Part shown: in pieces, positions 10,482-21,680 of the stretch
Position numbering within the stretch: the first letter of the stretch is position 1
How the letters are laid out: the number at the start of each line of letters is the position of its first letter
Assembly (NCBI GenBank): GCA_036186865.1
Contig: AP025040.1
Span: 13,546,111 to 13,610,110, forward strand
Reading direction: 5' to 3'
DNA from: Eustoma russellianum
Taxonomy: Eukaryota > Streptophyta > Magnoliopsida > Gentianales > Gentianaceae
DNA: 64,000 nt
Notes under the pieces: model-generated
What the model was told of the DNA's origin: nothing
Database searches by the model: none
Seen by the model: the letters and a program-made list of their open reading frames with translations, nothing else
Position numbers and translations under genes: made by a program

Positions 10482-10862
10482 CTTAGATCTTGTCACATCA
10501 GAGCTTTTAGGCGCAGATGAGCGAGTAGACAGTCCACTAGATTCATCTTCGGGACCACAATCGACTCCAACCGCTACTCCGCCGCCGCCGCTGACAGAAG
10601 TAGTCACTCCACCGCCAGTAAATGACAGCGGCGTCGTCGGACTCGCCCTGAGCGCCTGATTTTTCGGCTGAACCACCACTGCTTTCGAACGCCGTTGCCG
10701 CACTCTCCACTTGAACAACAAAGGCGCGGACGCCGACGTCGATGGCGATTCCGATGCCGATGGCGGCGGCGGTATCGGATTGACTTTCTTCAACCGTAAA
10801 AGCAACTCCGCGACTAGAGAATCCTCCACGCTTGCTACTTTTACCCACTCGTCATCCATCAT
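10482..10862 (-). CDS. Exon 1 of plant uncharacterised MMDDEWV-type protein
   Basis: The 127-codon first exon starts at the ATG-ATG pair ending at 10862. It begins MMDDEWVKVASVEDSLVAEL, followed by LLLRLKK, a Pro/Ser/Ala-rich linker, the basic block KWRVRQRRSK and RASPTTPLSFTGGG, and ends SSDVTRSK at donor AAG|GTTCGT. The acidic MDDEWV head, the LLxRLK motif, the RQRRS block and the SPTTPLSW/F motif together recall a plant-specific family of unknown function with a C-terminal basic and coiled-coil part; this is from memory. A nuclear, DNA- or protein-binding role is only inference. The open frame upstream of the ATG pair and past the donor is not thought to be translated. A TATA box lies 127 bp upstream. 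Confidence 0.7.
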
Positions 10863-10988
10863 CTCTGCTATTGTTTCTCCAAAAAAGAGATTTGAATTGA
10901 AAATGGAAAGGGGATGGGAGAAAATGGAATGAAGACCAAGTAAGGGAGAAAATGTGTTGGCGAAGGAAATCCGGATGAGATGTACTAG

Positions 10989-10996
10989 TATATAAA
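10989..10996 (-). promoter_or_regulatory. TATA box of the exon-1 gene
   Basis: The minus strand reads TTTATATA. Transcription would start about 30 bp further down, near 10955-10960, leaving a 5' UTR of roughly 95 nt before the ATG at 10862. Confidence 0.55.
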
Positions 10997-11801
10997 CAGA
11001 AACAGCCACATTAACTCCGCTTTTCTTTAGTGACGACGGATATTTCCGCTCCCTATTCTTATACCCCCGATTTTTCGTATTAATTATTATTGAATGGACA
11101 AAGCTACCCTTTAATTTTATTTAGAAGATTCATTCCTGATACTGCTCCTTTTCTAGAAAATTAAAGATAATATAAACCGGTTTACTTCAACTGGTATACA
11201 CACGTTCTCAAAAGAAAAATGGTATATAACAATGAAATGAAGAACGCTGTCGACGGAGTCAATAACTCTGACCGGTAAATTTATGCACTTCACGTCCACC
11301 ACCTATACAATTTAACATTATCAATCAATTGGGTTCAGCACCGCTAATTTATTAGACGCTACCGTCGGAGTTCTTGATCTGACCATTTTTTATTGGTGCC
11401 TCTTATGGGACTACAGTGGCTGAGGGTAGGAGGAGAGGGGACAAGAAGAAAGAAGGCGTGTGGAAGTGAGTTGGGGCAGAGATTAAAGGGGTGTTGGGGG
11501 GGGGGGGGGTTACATCTTTTTTCACAGTAGAGAGAGAATAAGCAGGGCTGGGGTGTAGGGGTGGAATAGAGAAGAAAGAGGAATGGGGCCGGAGAATAAT
11601 GGGAGGTGGTGGTGATGGGGAAGTTGGGGCGGTGACGGCGGGAAAAGGAGAATAAAGAGGCCGTGAGGGGGGAGGGGGTCAAAGGATCTCTTTATTATAG
11701 TAGGGAAGGAATGGGGCAGGATGTTGGGGACGAAGATCTGGAGAACCAAAGAAGAGCAGATTGCAGGTTTTTTAGACGAGATATATGCTTATGCTTTGCA
11801 C
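10997..11801. other. Upstream region, purine-rich tract
   Basis: No supported gene. From about 11405 to 11740 the plus strand is strongly G/A-rich, with a G homopolymer at about 11497-11510. Reading frames on the opposite strand there are low-complexity Pro/Ser/Leu shadows of this tract. Confidence 0.4.
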
Positions 11802-12979
11802 CGAAGGACTAGGGGTGAGCAACGGTCCGGTTCCGGTTCTGACGGTTCCAGAACCGTTAGAACCGGAAACCGTTTAGCATGATTTTTTTGGAACCGAACT
11901 GGAACCGTAAACATGTGGAACCGTGGAACCGTAGAACCGTTTAAAGCGGTTCGGTTCCGGTTCCGAACCGCGAAACCGTCTAGGAAAAAAAGAAGTTTTC
12001 ATAGTCATAAAGTGTTTAGATGACAAGTAGATTACTCAGAACCCAAATGAGTTTTTACAACAGAAAACAAGCAAAGGAGATGCATAGACATGAATAACTT
12101 TTTATTTGATGGGAATGCACTAAAGACGATCAAAAATGATATTTAACAAGAAATCTGAATCCTTAGGAAGCATCCTAATGGCGAGAGCAACTAACTGATC
12201 ATTTTGAGGATATGAAAATTATCCCATATTCCCATATCAAAATTTTAGTAATCGCAGCATTGCCTCCTTATACGCATTGATGATTAAGTATCCGACACAT
12301 TTTCTTGAAAACCTCCAGTGGCTCTGTCAGATAATCAACACTAACCTGAAAGATACAGCATTGTCCAAGAAAACGTTGCACACATTCAGTCACAATGGTA
12401 AGAAACTAAGAATTGTGATTAAAATCAAATTATAGGAAATAGGCACTATGTTATCTAAAAAAAAATTTCAAACGAGCTCCGGCGCCGGCGGAAAGTTAAG
12501 ATCCAGATCAAGATTCAGACTCGGAAACAAATTCAACATCATCCTTAGTATCTGCCAACTTACCTAGCGGGCGTGAGACCGTATGAGGCTTAGGCTTTAA
12601 GCAATGGCTGCGACGGCGGCGATGCGCTTCTCCAGTCGGCCAGCAACGCGTTTCTGCTGCAATGGGACAAAGGGCGAAAAGGAAAGGCAGAGGCGCAGAA
12701 GTAGTGCACTGCCGTAGGGTTTGTAGTTTTTTAACGAAAAAGCTACTTTTTGTTATTTATATTAAAAGAAAGTAAAATATTATTATTTATACGGTTCGGT
12801 TCCGGTTCTAACGGTTTAGGAAAATTAGGAACCGAACTGGAACCGTGAAGCAGAAAAACGGTTCTGGAACCGAACCATGAAACTTAAACGGTTCCAGTTC
12901 GGTTTAAAATCCATATTTTCGGTTCGGTTTCGGTCCGGTTTTACGGTTCCCAGTTTTTTTGCTCACCCCTACGAAGGAC
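11802..12979. mobile_element. Non-autonomous hAT transposon with 8-bp TSD
   Basis: The element proper is 11810-12971 (1162 bp), bounded by the inverted ends TAGGGGTGAGCA and TGCTCACCCCTA. The flanks CGAAGGAC at 11802-11809 and 12972-12979 are exact 8-bp duplications, the hAT hallmark. The first and last 170 bp are packed with GGTTC/GAACC motifs on both strands, as expected for subterminal transposase-binding sites. There is no transposase. The interior differs in composition and contains gene-derived pieces (see next entry). Confidence 0.92.
12285..12345 (-). pseudogene. Captured SAM-dependent methyltransferase exon fragment in hAT
   Basis: On the minus strand a good acceptor (TGCTGTATCTTTCAG) precedes codons reading VSVDYLTEPLEVFKKMCRIL. 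This matches, from memory, the conserved stretch VDYLT-PLEVFKE-RVLKPGG of a plant type-11-like methyltransferase. The match stops right after CRIL. A second open piece in the same orientation, near 12540-12480, encodes LNLDLDLNFPPAPEL. A GC-rich tract at 12600-12660 may be another gene fragment. No complete gene is present, so this looks like transduplication by the hAT element. Confidence 0.55.
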
Positions 12980-13455
12980 AGTTTGGGTAGTTCAGACAAA
13001 AATTTTAAGAAATAAAATAGTTTTCGTATTTAGGAAAGAAAACTGGAGCCTATATTAGAAGAAGAATCTATAATTGCTTGACTTATAGATAGCCTAACTG
13101 GTGTTCATTTAGACATTTCATCCTATTAGATTACAGATCCAATTTATACTGAGCTTACTGTGTGAATTGTCTGATAATGCGTTATCAATCTAGCCTCCTT
13201 GGATGGGTTGTCGCTAATGTATTATCAATCTAAAAAATCGTTGAGTTTTTAATTTGCATTATCTACACAGTTTTATTAGCTTTATTGGATTGAGACAATA
13301 GAGACATCAACACCTTAGAATTTAGCCTTTTTGCTCGAGTAGCTCAGATGCAATTTATAATTGCCTTTTTTAGGAAAAAGAATATTAGTTCAGATTTTGG
13401 AGGGAGAATTGAAAAGTTAATAAATGCTGGAACGATGCTGCCTGCCCAAATGCGA

Positions 13456-13499
<44 letters not shown>

Positions 13500-14235
13500 A
13501 GTTTATAAGAAAACTCATTTTTTAATTATAGGTTTTGAAGAAAACTTAAAAGCATACACTCGTTTTGTGATAACCGTAGTGTAAAATAGATCACAGTATT
13601 AGCAGAATCATGGTATGCTCATTTTGACTTTTGGCATTTCGCGGCTCTGCTCAAAACTATAGCACATGCCTCGGTTGGCTATAAATACCTCTTATTTTTC
13701 ATTTTAAACTGTTTTTCGTAATTCTACACTGGAATGTTCTGTTAGAATGTACTCATAAAACACCTAAAGATAAAGAGGAGTTTTCTTTTTCTTTTGAGTT
13801 ATTTATCTATTGTTATTTATGTATTGTAATCTTTTATTGTTATTTATGTATTGTTGTTCAAGTGTTGTTATCTATGCATGTAAAATGGTACTTAGTTATT
13901 ATCATTTAATTGTTTTGATTGCATGGACTTAGATTAATATTTAAATATTGTTGTCTAATTTTTTCAATTGCACCATACATGTAGCATTATTTAAGTATTG
14001 TTATTTACTTATTTCGATTGCATGAACCTATAGATGTATCTAATAGTTGTTATTTAATAATTTTGATTGCACGAATATATAGTAATATTTAATTATTGTT
14101 ACTTATTTGTTTCGATTGCATGAATTTACGTATCCTTGTCTTTATTCATTGTAACTTATTTCTTTCAATGGCATCAAAATATAATATGCTTAATTTATGT
14201 TAATTATTATTTTTTATATAATGCAGCAAGTTGAG
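12980..14235. other. Intergenic, with AT microsatellite and diverged tandem repeats
   Basis: There is no gene. It holds the (TA)n tract at 13458-13496 and, at about 13880-14160, four to five diverged copies of a unit of about 65 bp marked by TTTCGATTGCATGAA and ATTATTGTTATTTA phrases. Confidence 0.55.
13458..13496. repeat. (AT)n microsatellite
   Basis: About 19 uninterrupted AT dinucleotides. Confidence 0.95.
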
Positions 14236-14575
14236 TAGGATGAAGGACTACATGCTGCTAATGGACACATTCGGACGGGATTCAAGTGAGTAAGTGAGAA
14301 TAGGAGGGAATAGATTCAACACTTCGGATTAAAAAGAACTAGATACCACACACTCACTCCAATGATCAAGCACATGATACGAGAAATTGATGTTCAGCCT
14401 GCAATGTCCGATAACAGCACTGAAGTAGTGAATCTATCGGCATTATGCTGTGGCATACAAGTTTGGACCTAAAGGTCGGTTAGTAACCTTTCGGAATAGT
14501 TTATGTTCGTAATTTGTTTTATTTATGTTAATTACATCGATTTTTGTTTAATATACTATTACATATTTATGTTTA

Positions 14576-15985
14576 GTTATGGCGTGCTTTGGTAGTAGTG
14601 ATAGTGATGTTGGCGGCAAGTTGAGGCCAAAGATCGAGGATTTGTTGATGTCTCATAGCGAGCTTAGGACTCTCCATCTTAGGAGTAGTATTAGGTAGTA
14701 TGAGGTACAGCACATCGAATATTGTTAAGATAGTATCATGTTACAGAGATATGATGGTCCTTAATCGGTGCGGGATGTACATAGAGCATGTGGGGCTCTA
14801 CGGATTGTTGATGTGTAGTAATATTAAGATAGATCATGGTTTGACCACAGTATTCGTGGAGAGATGGCAAAAGGACACCCACTCTTTTCAACTACCTTTA
14901 GGCGAAGCCAAAGTCACGCTTCAGGATGTTATCGTGTCGTTTCGTCTTTGTATCGACGGTGAAGCGGTTACTGGCTGGGAGCCTTCGTATACTGCAGTGC
15001 AGTGGTGCCAGCTGTGCACTAAGTTACTAAGATGGACTCCGGACATGTCGGATATATCGTACAACCGTGTATCGAAGAGGAAGTTCATATAGTGGTTTAT
15101 CGATACAAGCCTATTGAACACCCATTTGATGAATAGATTTAGTAGAGGGTTAGGACGCACATCTTTTCCCTACTGTCGGGTGTGTTATATGACATATCCA
15201 ATGCCAAATGACACTTGGTCTACCTGTACATACTTTTAGCCCTTGCTGGTGCACGTACATATTCGTGAGGTAGCATCATCTTCGCTTGCTTGTAACAGAA
15301 CCTATGCAAGGACTCCCATGTGAAGACGAACAGTCATGAGATTGTGGGCCATTACGCTGCTGCAGATCTGGATATAGAAGAGGTTTGCCGTCTTTGGTCC
15401 ACACTATGTTGGGAGCCATCTGTAGATGAGGTCTGGTGCGTTCTATGTAGCCTGGTGGCTTAGTGACCTCAGTTTCCAGATGTTCCCCACCCACAGTGGA
15501 TACTGCACGGATCAACTTGACAGTTTAGCGAAGGAAGATTTTTGGTGGGTTTTTTATGTCCAGACGTTATTACGAGCTTGCCATTAACGTGCACCCATGA
15601 TGATCATATATGGACTGCTCAGGTGCTACTACTGATGTGGCAAATTGCTGAGCACCAACTCTCCCATAGGGTGATGAGGCGGTTTGGGCTGACACAGGAG
15701 GTGTTGTCCAGGGTTGTTGATACGGGGGTTGCCATCGATAAGATGGTGAATAGGACAAAAACGTCGATTATGGGTGTATGCAAGCATATTCTTACAGTTG
15801 TGGGATGACCGAGCGTAACGAATCGATATAGCTATGTCATGGTGTGGTGTAATGACAAAAGCGTCACCATACATGATGTGGTACAGACCTCGGACACTCC
15901 TCACGCTTGGTCGTCCTCGTGTGGAATGCGTATAAACAACGGTTTTTGTGGTTCCACATCTACACTCATGTGGCCGGTATGTATA
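14576..15985 (+). pseudogene. Plant mobile domain (PMD) gene remnant
   Basis: The clearest part is 14700-15092: HVGLYGLLMCSNIKIDHGLT, then VFVERWQKDTHSFQLPLGEA and KVTLQDVIVSFRLCIDGEAV-TG. This corresponds to the PMD core (GFYGL, LDHALI, ALVERWRPETHTFHLPFGE, TLQDV, LGLxIDG, VTG). After a frame break, the stretch at 15590-15710 encodes CTHDDHIWTAQVLLLMWQIA and HRVMRRFGLTQ, like the family's WR-R--LI-F-IVE---PDRV-RQFG block. Numerous stops and shifts show it is dead. PMD proteins occur both as host silencing factors and inside transposons, and which one this was cannot be told. Confidence 0.65.
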
Positions 15986-16229
15986 CATCTTTTGTTTCAT
16001 TTAATTGTGTCATTGTAAATTATATGTGTACAGATGTTAATTGTATGCACTATTGAGAATGTTGATAATGGTGTAAATATGTTTGAATAATTTTTAAAAC
16101 CATGACTTTATATGAGGAAAATACCATTATGTTTGAATAATTTTCAGAATCATGATTTTATACTAAGAAAAAACCACTTTATATTATAAAAATATCAAAA
16201 AGTTAAAATAAAGTTGAAACAAATAAAAA

Positions 16230-16530
16230 AGTGACACCGATCTCTCAGGTTGAGACACATAGATCAATTGATGTACATCATCCCCTAACATCAACCAATC
16301 GATGTTGGACAGAATAAAACAGAACCTTACTATGAGACATAGATTTCTCAACCTGAGATACATCGATCAATCGATATACATCAGTCCCTAAAGACCGCCG
16401 ATCAATGTCTGACAGAATAAAAAACAAAACTTTAATGTGAGACATCGATCTCTCAACTGGAAATACGTCGATCAATTGATGTATACATCAGTCTTTAAAG
16501 TTGAGAAATATATCGATCGATGTTAACAGA
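16230..16530. repeat. ATCGAT/TGATGTACATC-rich array, left arm
   Basis: About three diverged copies of a 95-110-bp unit, each with GAGACATCGATCTCTCAAC and ATCGATCAATCGATGTACAT phrases, separated by GACAGAATAAAA. Confidence 0.65.
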
Positions 16531-17787
16531 TTTTTGACAAATTTCTCTAACATATGACAAACTAAGAATCATTATTGGTATACACATGATCTTTTTTACA
16601 TGTAATGAGTGTTTAAACATCTCATATATGTTTATCATGTTTCATTACTTGAATTTGATATGTTTATGTGTTTATATATGCATGTGTTATATCACTAACT
16701 TGCCAATGAAGTTTTTACAACTTACCATAAGAGCAAAAGAGTATTTTTGAGTTTTTGTAGGGCTATATCTTATGAACAACACTCATATGAACGAAAGGCC
16801 AAAGTTGGAGTATCTCTACACCCTTATTTGACATATTTGGTGCTTAAGGGTATTTTGTTCATTTTGGAGATAAGGATATTTTGGCCATTTACACAGATTT
16901 ACTTTCTGTATAATGCTAAAATGTTTGCCCTATAGATGTGTCTTATATTATATTCATGGTCTTCATAATATTCTTGATGTTCATGTACTTCATATTTATG
17001 TCAACCATATACATATATATATTATGGTTTTCGATTTTCTCGGGTTTCCTATGTTGTAACATTTATTTTTTTCACATTATATGGTCATCATGGTATTATC
17101 ATACACATATTTTGAGACTTATCTTTTATTAATTTCGGATGAATATTGGTCAAATGGCTGAGAAACAACCAGCCACACTTGAAGGAGAGAAAAAAGGAAG
17201 TAGTTTGAATCCTTGATGATGTTTACAAGGCAACTAACTCTCACTTTTATCTAGCCATGGTTGTCAAATTTTCTACTCATTTTTGAACATTAAAAACATC
17301 CATATATGTGTTGGACAAATCAAATTTTCACATATGTGCAAGACTATATCACATGGACCAATCAAAACAATCCTAGATGACATGTTGGCAAAGAGCTGCA
17401 TACTTGGCGCCCAATGTGGCATATATTTCGGTTTTTGGCAGCAAAAGATCATCTGATTTGATTAGCCTGTATCCCAACCAAGTTATTGAAGAGGTTGAGA
17501 AAGAGGTGGAGGAAGAAATGGTCATCCAAACCACTTGATCTTTTCTGAAAATTCCTGCAAAAATTTCAGAATTTAAAGTGGTCCAATCAAATTGCTTGAA
17601 GGTGCCAACTAATCAAGATTGTGAGATGATCATCAAATCAAATGAAGACATGTAAGATTGATGACATTGAAGGTAACATGTGAACAACCTAATCCACAGG
17701 GAACTGCTCATACCTATAAATAGGAGTGGAGTTGAAGAAGGAAGACATAACAATAATCATCAAGAACAACACTTGAAGCTCTATCCT

Positions 17788-17829
17788 TTCTTTCTTTCTT
17801 TCTTTCTTTCTTCTTCTTCTTCTTCTTCA
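17788..17829. repeat. (CTTT)n(CTT)n microsatellite
   Basis: About six TTTC units followed by about six CTT units, directly downstream of the TATA-type box in the left arm. Confidence 0.9.
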
Positions 17830-18424
17830 TTCTTCATTTTTGCAACTGAGTTGTAGTGTTCTAAAGGTGTTATTGAGCCATATTTACACCTCTTGTATGT
17901 ATACATGTTGTTATTAATTAGCCATTATACAAGGCTACATCAATAGGTGGTGAGGTGATTATACTTTTATGTTGTAAAGGTGATGTGATCAAGTCTTGAT
18001 TAGGGTTGATGTATAACCCCAAAATCAAGTACTTTGAAAGTTGTAAGGTGTCCATACCATAGTGAAAATCCAAGAAAAGGTGTTCCTTGGGACTGAAGTA
18101 GGTCACATTAACCGAAAAAGGATAAATTCTTGGTGTCTCTGTCTCTTTAAATTTCTGCTCGTGTTTTCACAGTTTCTGTACTTCATTTTACACAACTGTT
18201 TAACATAGCAATACATTTTCAAAATCATTAATTCGACGGTGATAAACTTCAGACTGTTAACTTTCATTTTCAACAAGAATCATTAGATTTGAGCAAAGGA
18301 ACATTAGTCTTTCAGTCTTTGAAAGATTATTGCTCTATTCTGGCAACAGTTTGACTAGTTCTAAAGAAACGTGCCCATTTATTTTTATTAAGCACAGTTG
18401 TGTTGGACAGTGCACCTGAAATAA

Positions 18425-18830
18425 ACACCACTAGAGTGGAGGTGAATAGTGGTTAGCGGAAATTACACTACTACCCTTGATAAAAATCCCCTTTAGAAAC
18501 AGAATCTGAGACTACTTTAGATTCAGAAGCTGTTTTTGAAAAATTCAAAAATCCTTGTACGCAACTCCAAAAATTATGAAAATTTTCAGATCTTAACTTC
18601 AATGTGTTAGCAAGACTCTATCAAAAAAATTAGACAAAAATAAGATCGTTTGACCCTTCAAACAAATAAAAAGATTCAGATGGTCAATCTAGACAGAATT
18701 GGACAGAATGTTGCTGAAATTGAAAAACGTGTTTCTCTTTGAATACTTAACCAAAAAGGTTAAACTTTATGTCAAAGCACTCCTTACGATGTATAGTTTA
18801 TGTTTTCAAAAGGTCCTAACCTTGAATAAT
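18425..18830 (+). repeat. Central segment A, inverted copy at 20950-21336
   Basis: It starts AAACACCACTAGAG, contains GAATAGTGGTTAGC and GTCAAAGCACTCCTTACGAT, and aligns with the reverse complement of 20950-21336. It is both the loop of the large palindrome and one of a pair of inverted repeats around the right arm. Confidence 0.6.
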
Positions 18831-20970
18831 TCTTGATTAAAACAGAATTCAAGTTTTCTCAAAACTGGTCAGATTGCAGCCAGATTGGAGCAGTTATCTT
18901 GCAAAGATTGAAAGACTAATTTTTCCTTGCTCAAAATCAAGTGATTCTTGTTGCAAATGAAACTAACAGTTTGAAGTATAACTCCTACAAAAATCATGGA
19001 TTTTGAAAGTGTTTAGCTATTTTTCAAATCGTGAGAAATTGTGTGAAAACTGCAGTAAAAACGGGCAGAACAGAATGGTAGAAACAAGACAAGAACACCG
19101 AGGATTTATCCTGGTTCGGTCAATGTGACTTATTCCAGTCCCAAGGAACACCTTTCCTTGGATTTCACTATGGTATGAATCAACTTACAACAAGAACCAA
19201 GCTTGATCATTGGGTTATACACCAATCCTATTCAAGACTTGGATGATCACCTTCTATGTAACACTTAGTTGCAACACCTCTACCACCTATTGATATAGCC
19301 TTATAAATTTGGCTAATCAATCTTACAAATGAAGCTCAAAAGGCTTGTGCTCTCCAACAAATACAACAAGGACACCTTGACTACGAAGAAAGGAACAAGA
19401 ATAACAAGAAGAATATAGCTAGACAAATCAACTATTGCTTTCAAGTGAGCTTCAAGTGTGTTCCATCTTCTTCACCATTGCCTCCTATTTATAGTGTGAA
19501 GTGAGCCTTGGAGATAAGAATGCACATGTGTCACCATCTTCATTATCAAGCTTAAGTATCTTCACAGTATTAGTTGGCTTTGTACACTTGGCAGCATAAA
19601 ACAAAATGATTGGTCCACCTTGGCACAATAATGTTGGTCGAATTTTACACAAAAATGACTTGGAATTTTGCTTGAAAAATGAAGATAATGCTAAGGGATA
19701 ATGCCACCAAGATACCCTCAACTCCTTGCAAAAGAATAGGACATGTGAAGGCTCCATTTGACCAAAAAATCTGATCACAACTTCAGCTCCTAGCCGTTGT
19801 ATTCAAATGAGAATTTCCAAGTTGGCAATTTTTGCCAACTAGCTTCTTTTTGGTTGGTCCACTTGTCACCAAGCTATAACATGAGCACACCATCATTTCC
19901 ACCTGTTTATACACGTTTGGAGGCTTGCATATATGTATATCAACTCACATTTTTGAAGAAGAAATCACCAAATAATAATTGACAAGATTATGTCAACATG
20001 TAACGCCAAAATTCCCAATATTTTTTCTTGTATGTTGTGATCATTTGCACACCTTGAACACCTTTATATTCTCTGAAATATGATGATAAATATCCTGCAA
20101 TAACATATATAAAAGAGTCTTCAAGAAAGAAATAGAATGTGACATCACAACTTGCCACATATCCCGCTATAGTCAATAATATCATCATACAAGAGAAATA
20201 ATATAAAGCCACCATATAATCTTCAACATAATCACAACTCAACTCTAGAGTGAAGATAAGAATATACTCAAGGGATTCCTTGAGTGAAAATACCAAAAAT
20301 ACCTTCAGGGGTAAAATGATCAAAATGCCCCTGGTGAGAGAAACTCCAGAAATGACCTCGGTGGTCAGAAATAGTCATAATACCATCTTTGTCATGATAA
20401 ATAAGATGATAATAAGTCCTTGATATATATCCACCATATAATGTTCCTACAAAACTCAAAATACCAATTTTGTCCTTTTTGGTAAGTTGTAGAAACTTCC
20501 AAGGCACATTAGTCAGAAGACATTTATAATTATCAAAATCACATAATATTCACATAATGAATATGTATGAATCATGTACAAATGAAAACACCCATTTTAT
20601 CACATTTTAGAAAAATATTTCTAAAAACCTTAGACATCGATCGATCGAAGTGCCTCAGCTTCAGAGATTGATGTCTCAAAGTGAGTTTCAGAATTTGTCT
20701 CTGACCTACATCGATCGATTAAAGTGAGGGTTCGATGTACATCGATCGATCGATGTGTCTCACATTAAGGTCTTGAACTTTCTCTGCCTCACATAGATCG
20801 ATCGATGTGAGGGATCGAAGTGCAACAACTTGAGAGATCGATGTCATTTTTCTAATTTTACAACTTTTAATCACATATAACACCATGTATGATATTTTTA
20901 TGCATTCACCACTTAAAATCATGACTTTGAAAATTATCCAAATATATTTCTCAACAAGTCTGGTCAAGAA
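18800..20970 (-). repeat. Right arm of the large inverted repeat
   Basis: Reverse complement counterpart of 16035-18400. It carries its own TATA-type box (minus strand ACTATAAATAGGAG, near 19490) and the ATCGAT array at 20630-20850. Transcription from the two TATA boxes would converge. Confidence 0.7.
20630..20850. repeat. ATCGATCGATCG array, right arm
   Basis: At least five occurrences of ATCGATCGAT or close variants, interleaved with AGAGATCGATGTC and GTGAGGGATCGAAGTG phrases. This matches the array at 16230-16530 in inverse orientation. Confidence 0.7.
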
Positions 20971-21336
20971 CTTTTAGTAATATAAAGTAGACATCATAAG
21001 GAGTATTTTGACACAAAAATCAACCTTTTTGACTTTGTAAATAAAAAGTTATAGTCTTTCAAAGTTTGCTAACTTTCCGTCTAACACAGTTCAGACCGAC
21101 TATCTAAAGTTTTGCATCTAATTTTCGCTCATTTTTAGATAGAGTAAACTTAATTCTTTGAGGTTTGTTTCTGTAAAGTTTCACAATTTTTGGAATTATG
21201 TACTGAGTTTTTTGAATTTTACAAAAACAGGTACTGGTTCTGAAAACTTTCAGAATCAGTTTTAAGAGTAACTTTCAAAGGGTTTAAAATAGTGATATTT
21301 CTGCTAATCACTATTCATCCTTTCCCCTTTGATGGT
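20950..21336 (-). repeat. Segment A', inverted copy of 18425-18830
   Basis: The minus strand starts AAACACCATCAAAGG and continues GAATAGTGATTAGC and GTCAAAATACTCCTTATGAT, parallel to segment A. Confidence 0.6.
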
Positions 21337-21339
21337 GTT

Positions 21340-21528
21340 TGTGCATGTGTTACGGTCCAAAAGGCACACCGTCTTGCTCATATGTACCATCATGCGTCAT
21401 CGATCGAAGACAAGATAGGCATGTCGATTACATCGGAGGGGCTCACCGAGGAGGGTCTCAAACATCTTCTGCTACAGAGACCTCCAACAGAAGTCACCCA
21501 GCAGACTGCGGATGTATATTATATGTAG
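21340..21528 (+). pseudogene. Possible continuation of a degraded gene
   Basis: The plus strand encodes AHMYHHASSIEDKIGMSITS and EGLTEEGLKHLLLQRPPTEV, a plausible coding composition between two repeats. I do not recognise it firmly. It may be a C-terminal piece of the PMD gene at 14576-15985, separated by the inverted-repeat structure. Confidence 0.3.
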
Positions 21529-21680
21529 TTTGCCGTGTCTCAGTCGAAGGGGCGTCATCCGCACACATATACGTTGGAGAGTCATAGCTGGCGGGTCCTT
21601 CTGGACATGCACACTCTGGAGGGTCATAGTTGGCGGGTCTCTCGGGCCATGCATACGATAGAAGATGTTTGTAGCCAGAC

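Larger units (their letters stand above)
16035..18400 (+). repeat. Left arm of a large inverted repeat
   Basis: It aligns, as reverse complement, with about 18800-20970. Shared landmarks include the CATGATTTT block (16150 and 20930), an ATCGAT-rich array (16230-16530), a CCTATAAATAGGAG TATA-type box (17713), the GGTGTTCCTTGGGACTG block (18078) and CAAGAATCA-TTGAGCAA (18273). Similarity is partial, so the arms are old. A CTTT/CTT microsatellite (17788-17829) sits just after the TATA box. No coding capacity is seen. The order TATA, transcribed leader, conserved block resembles an LTR, but there is no PBS or protein domain. Confidence 0.7.

Noticed and set aside
11359..11749. Minus-strand Pro/Ser/Leu-rich frames
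   Set aside because: Shadow of a purine-rich plus-strand tract; two overlapping frames are equally open and neither has a recognisable motif.
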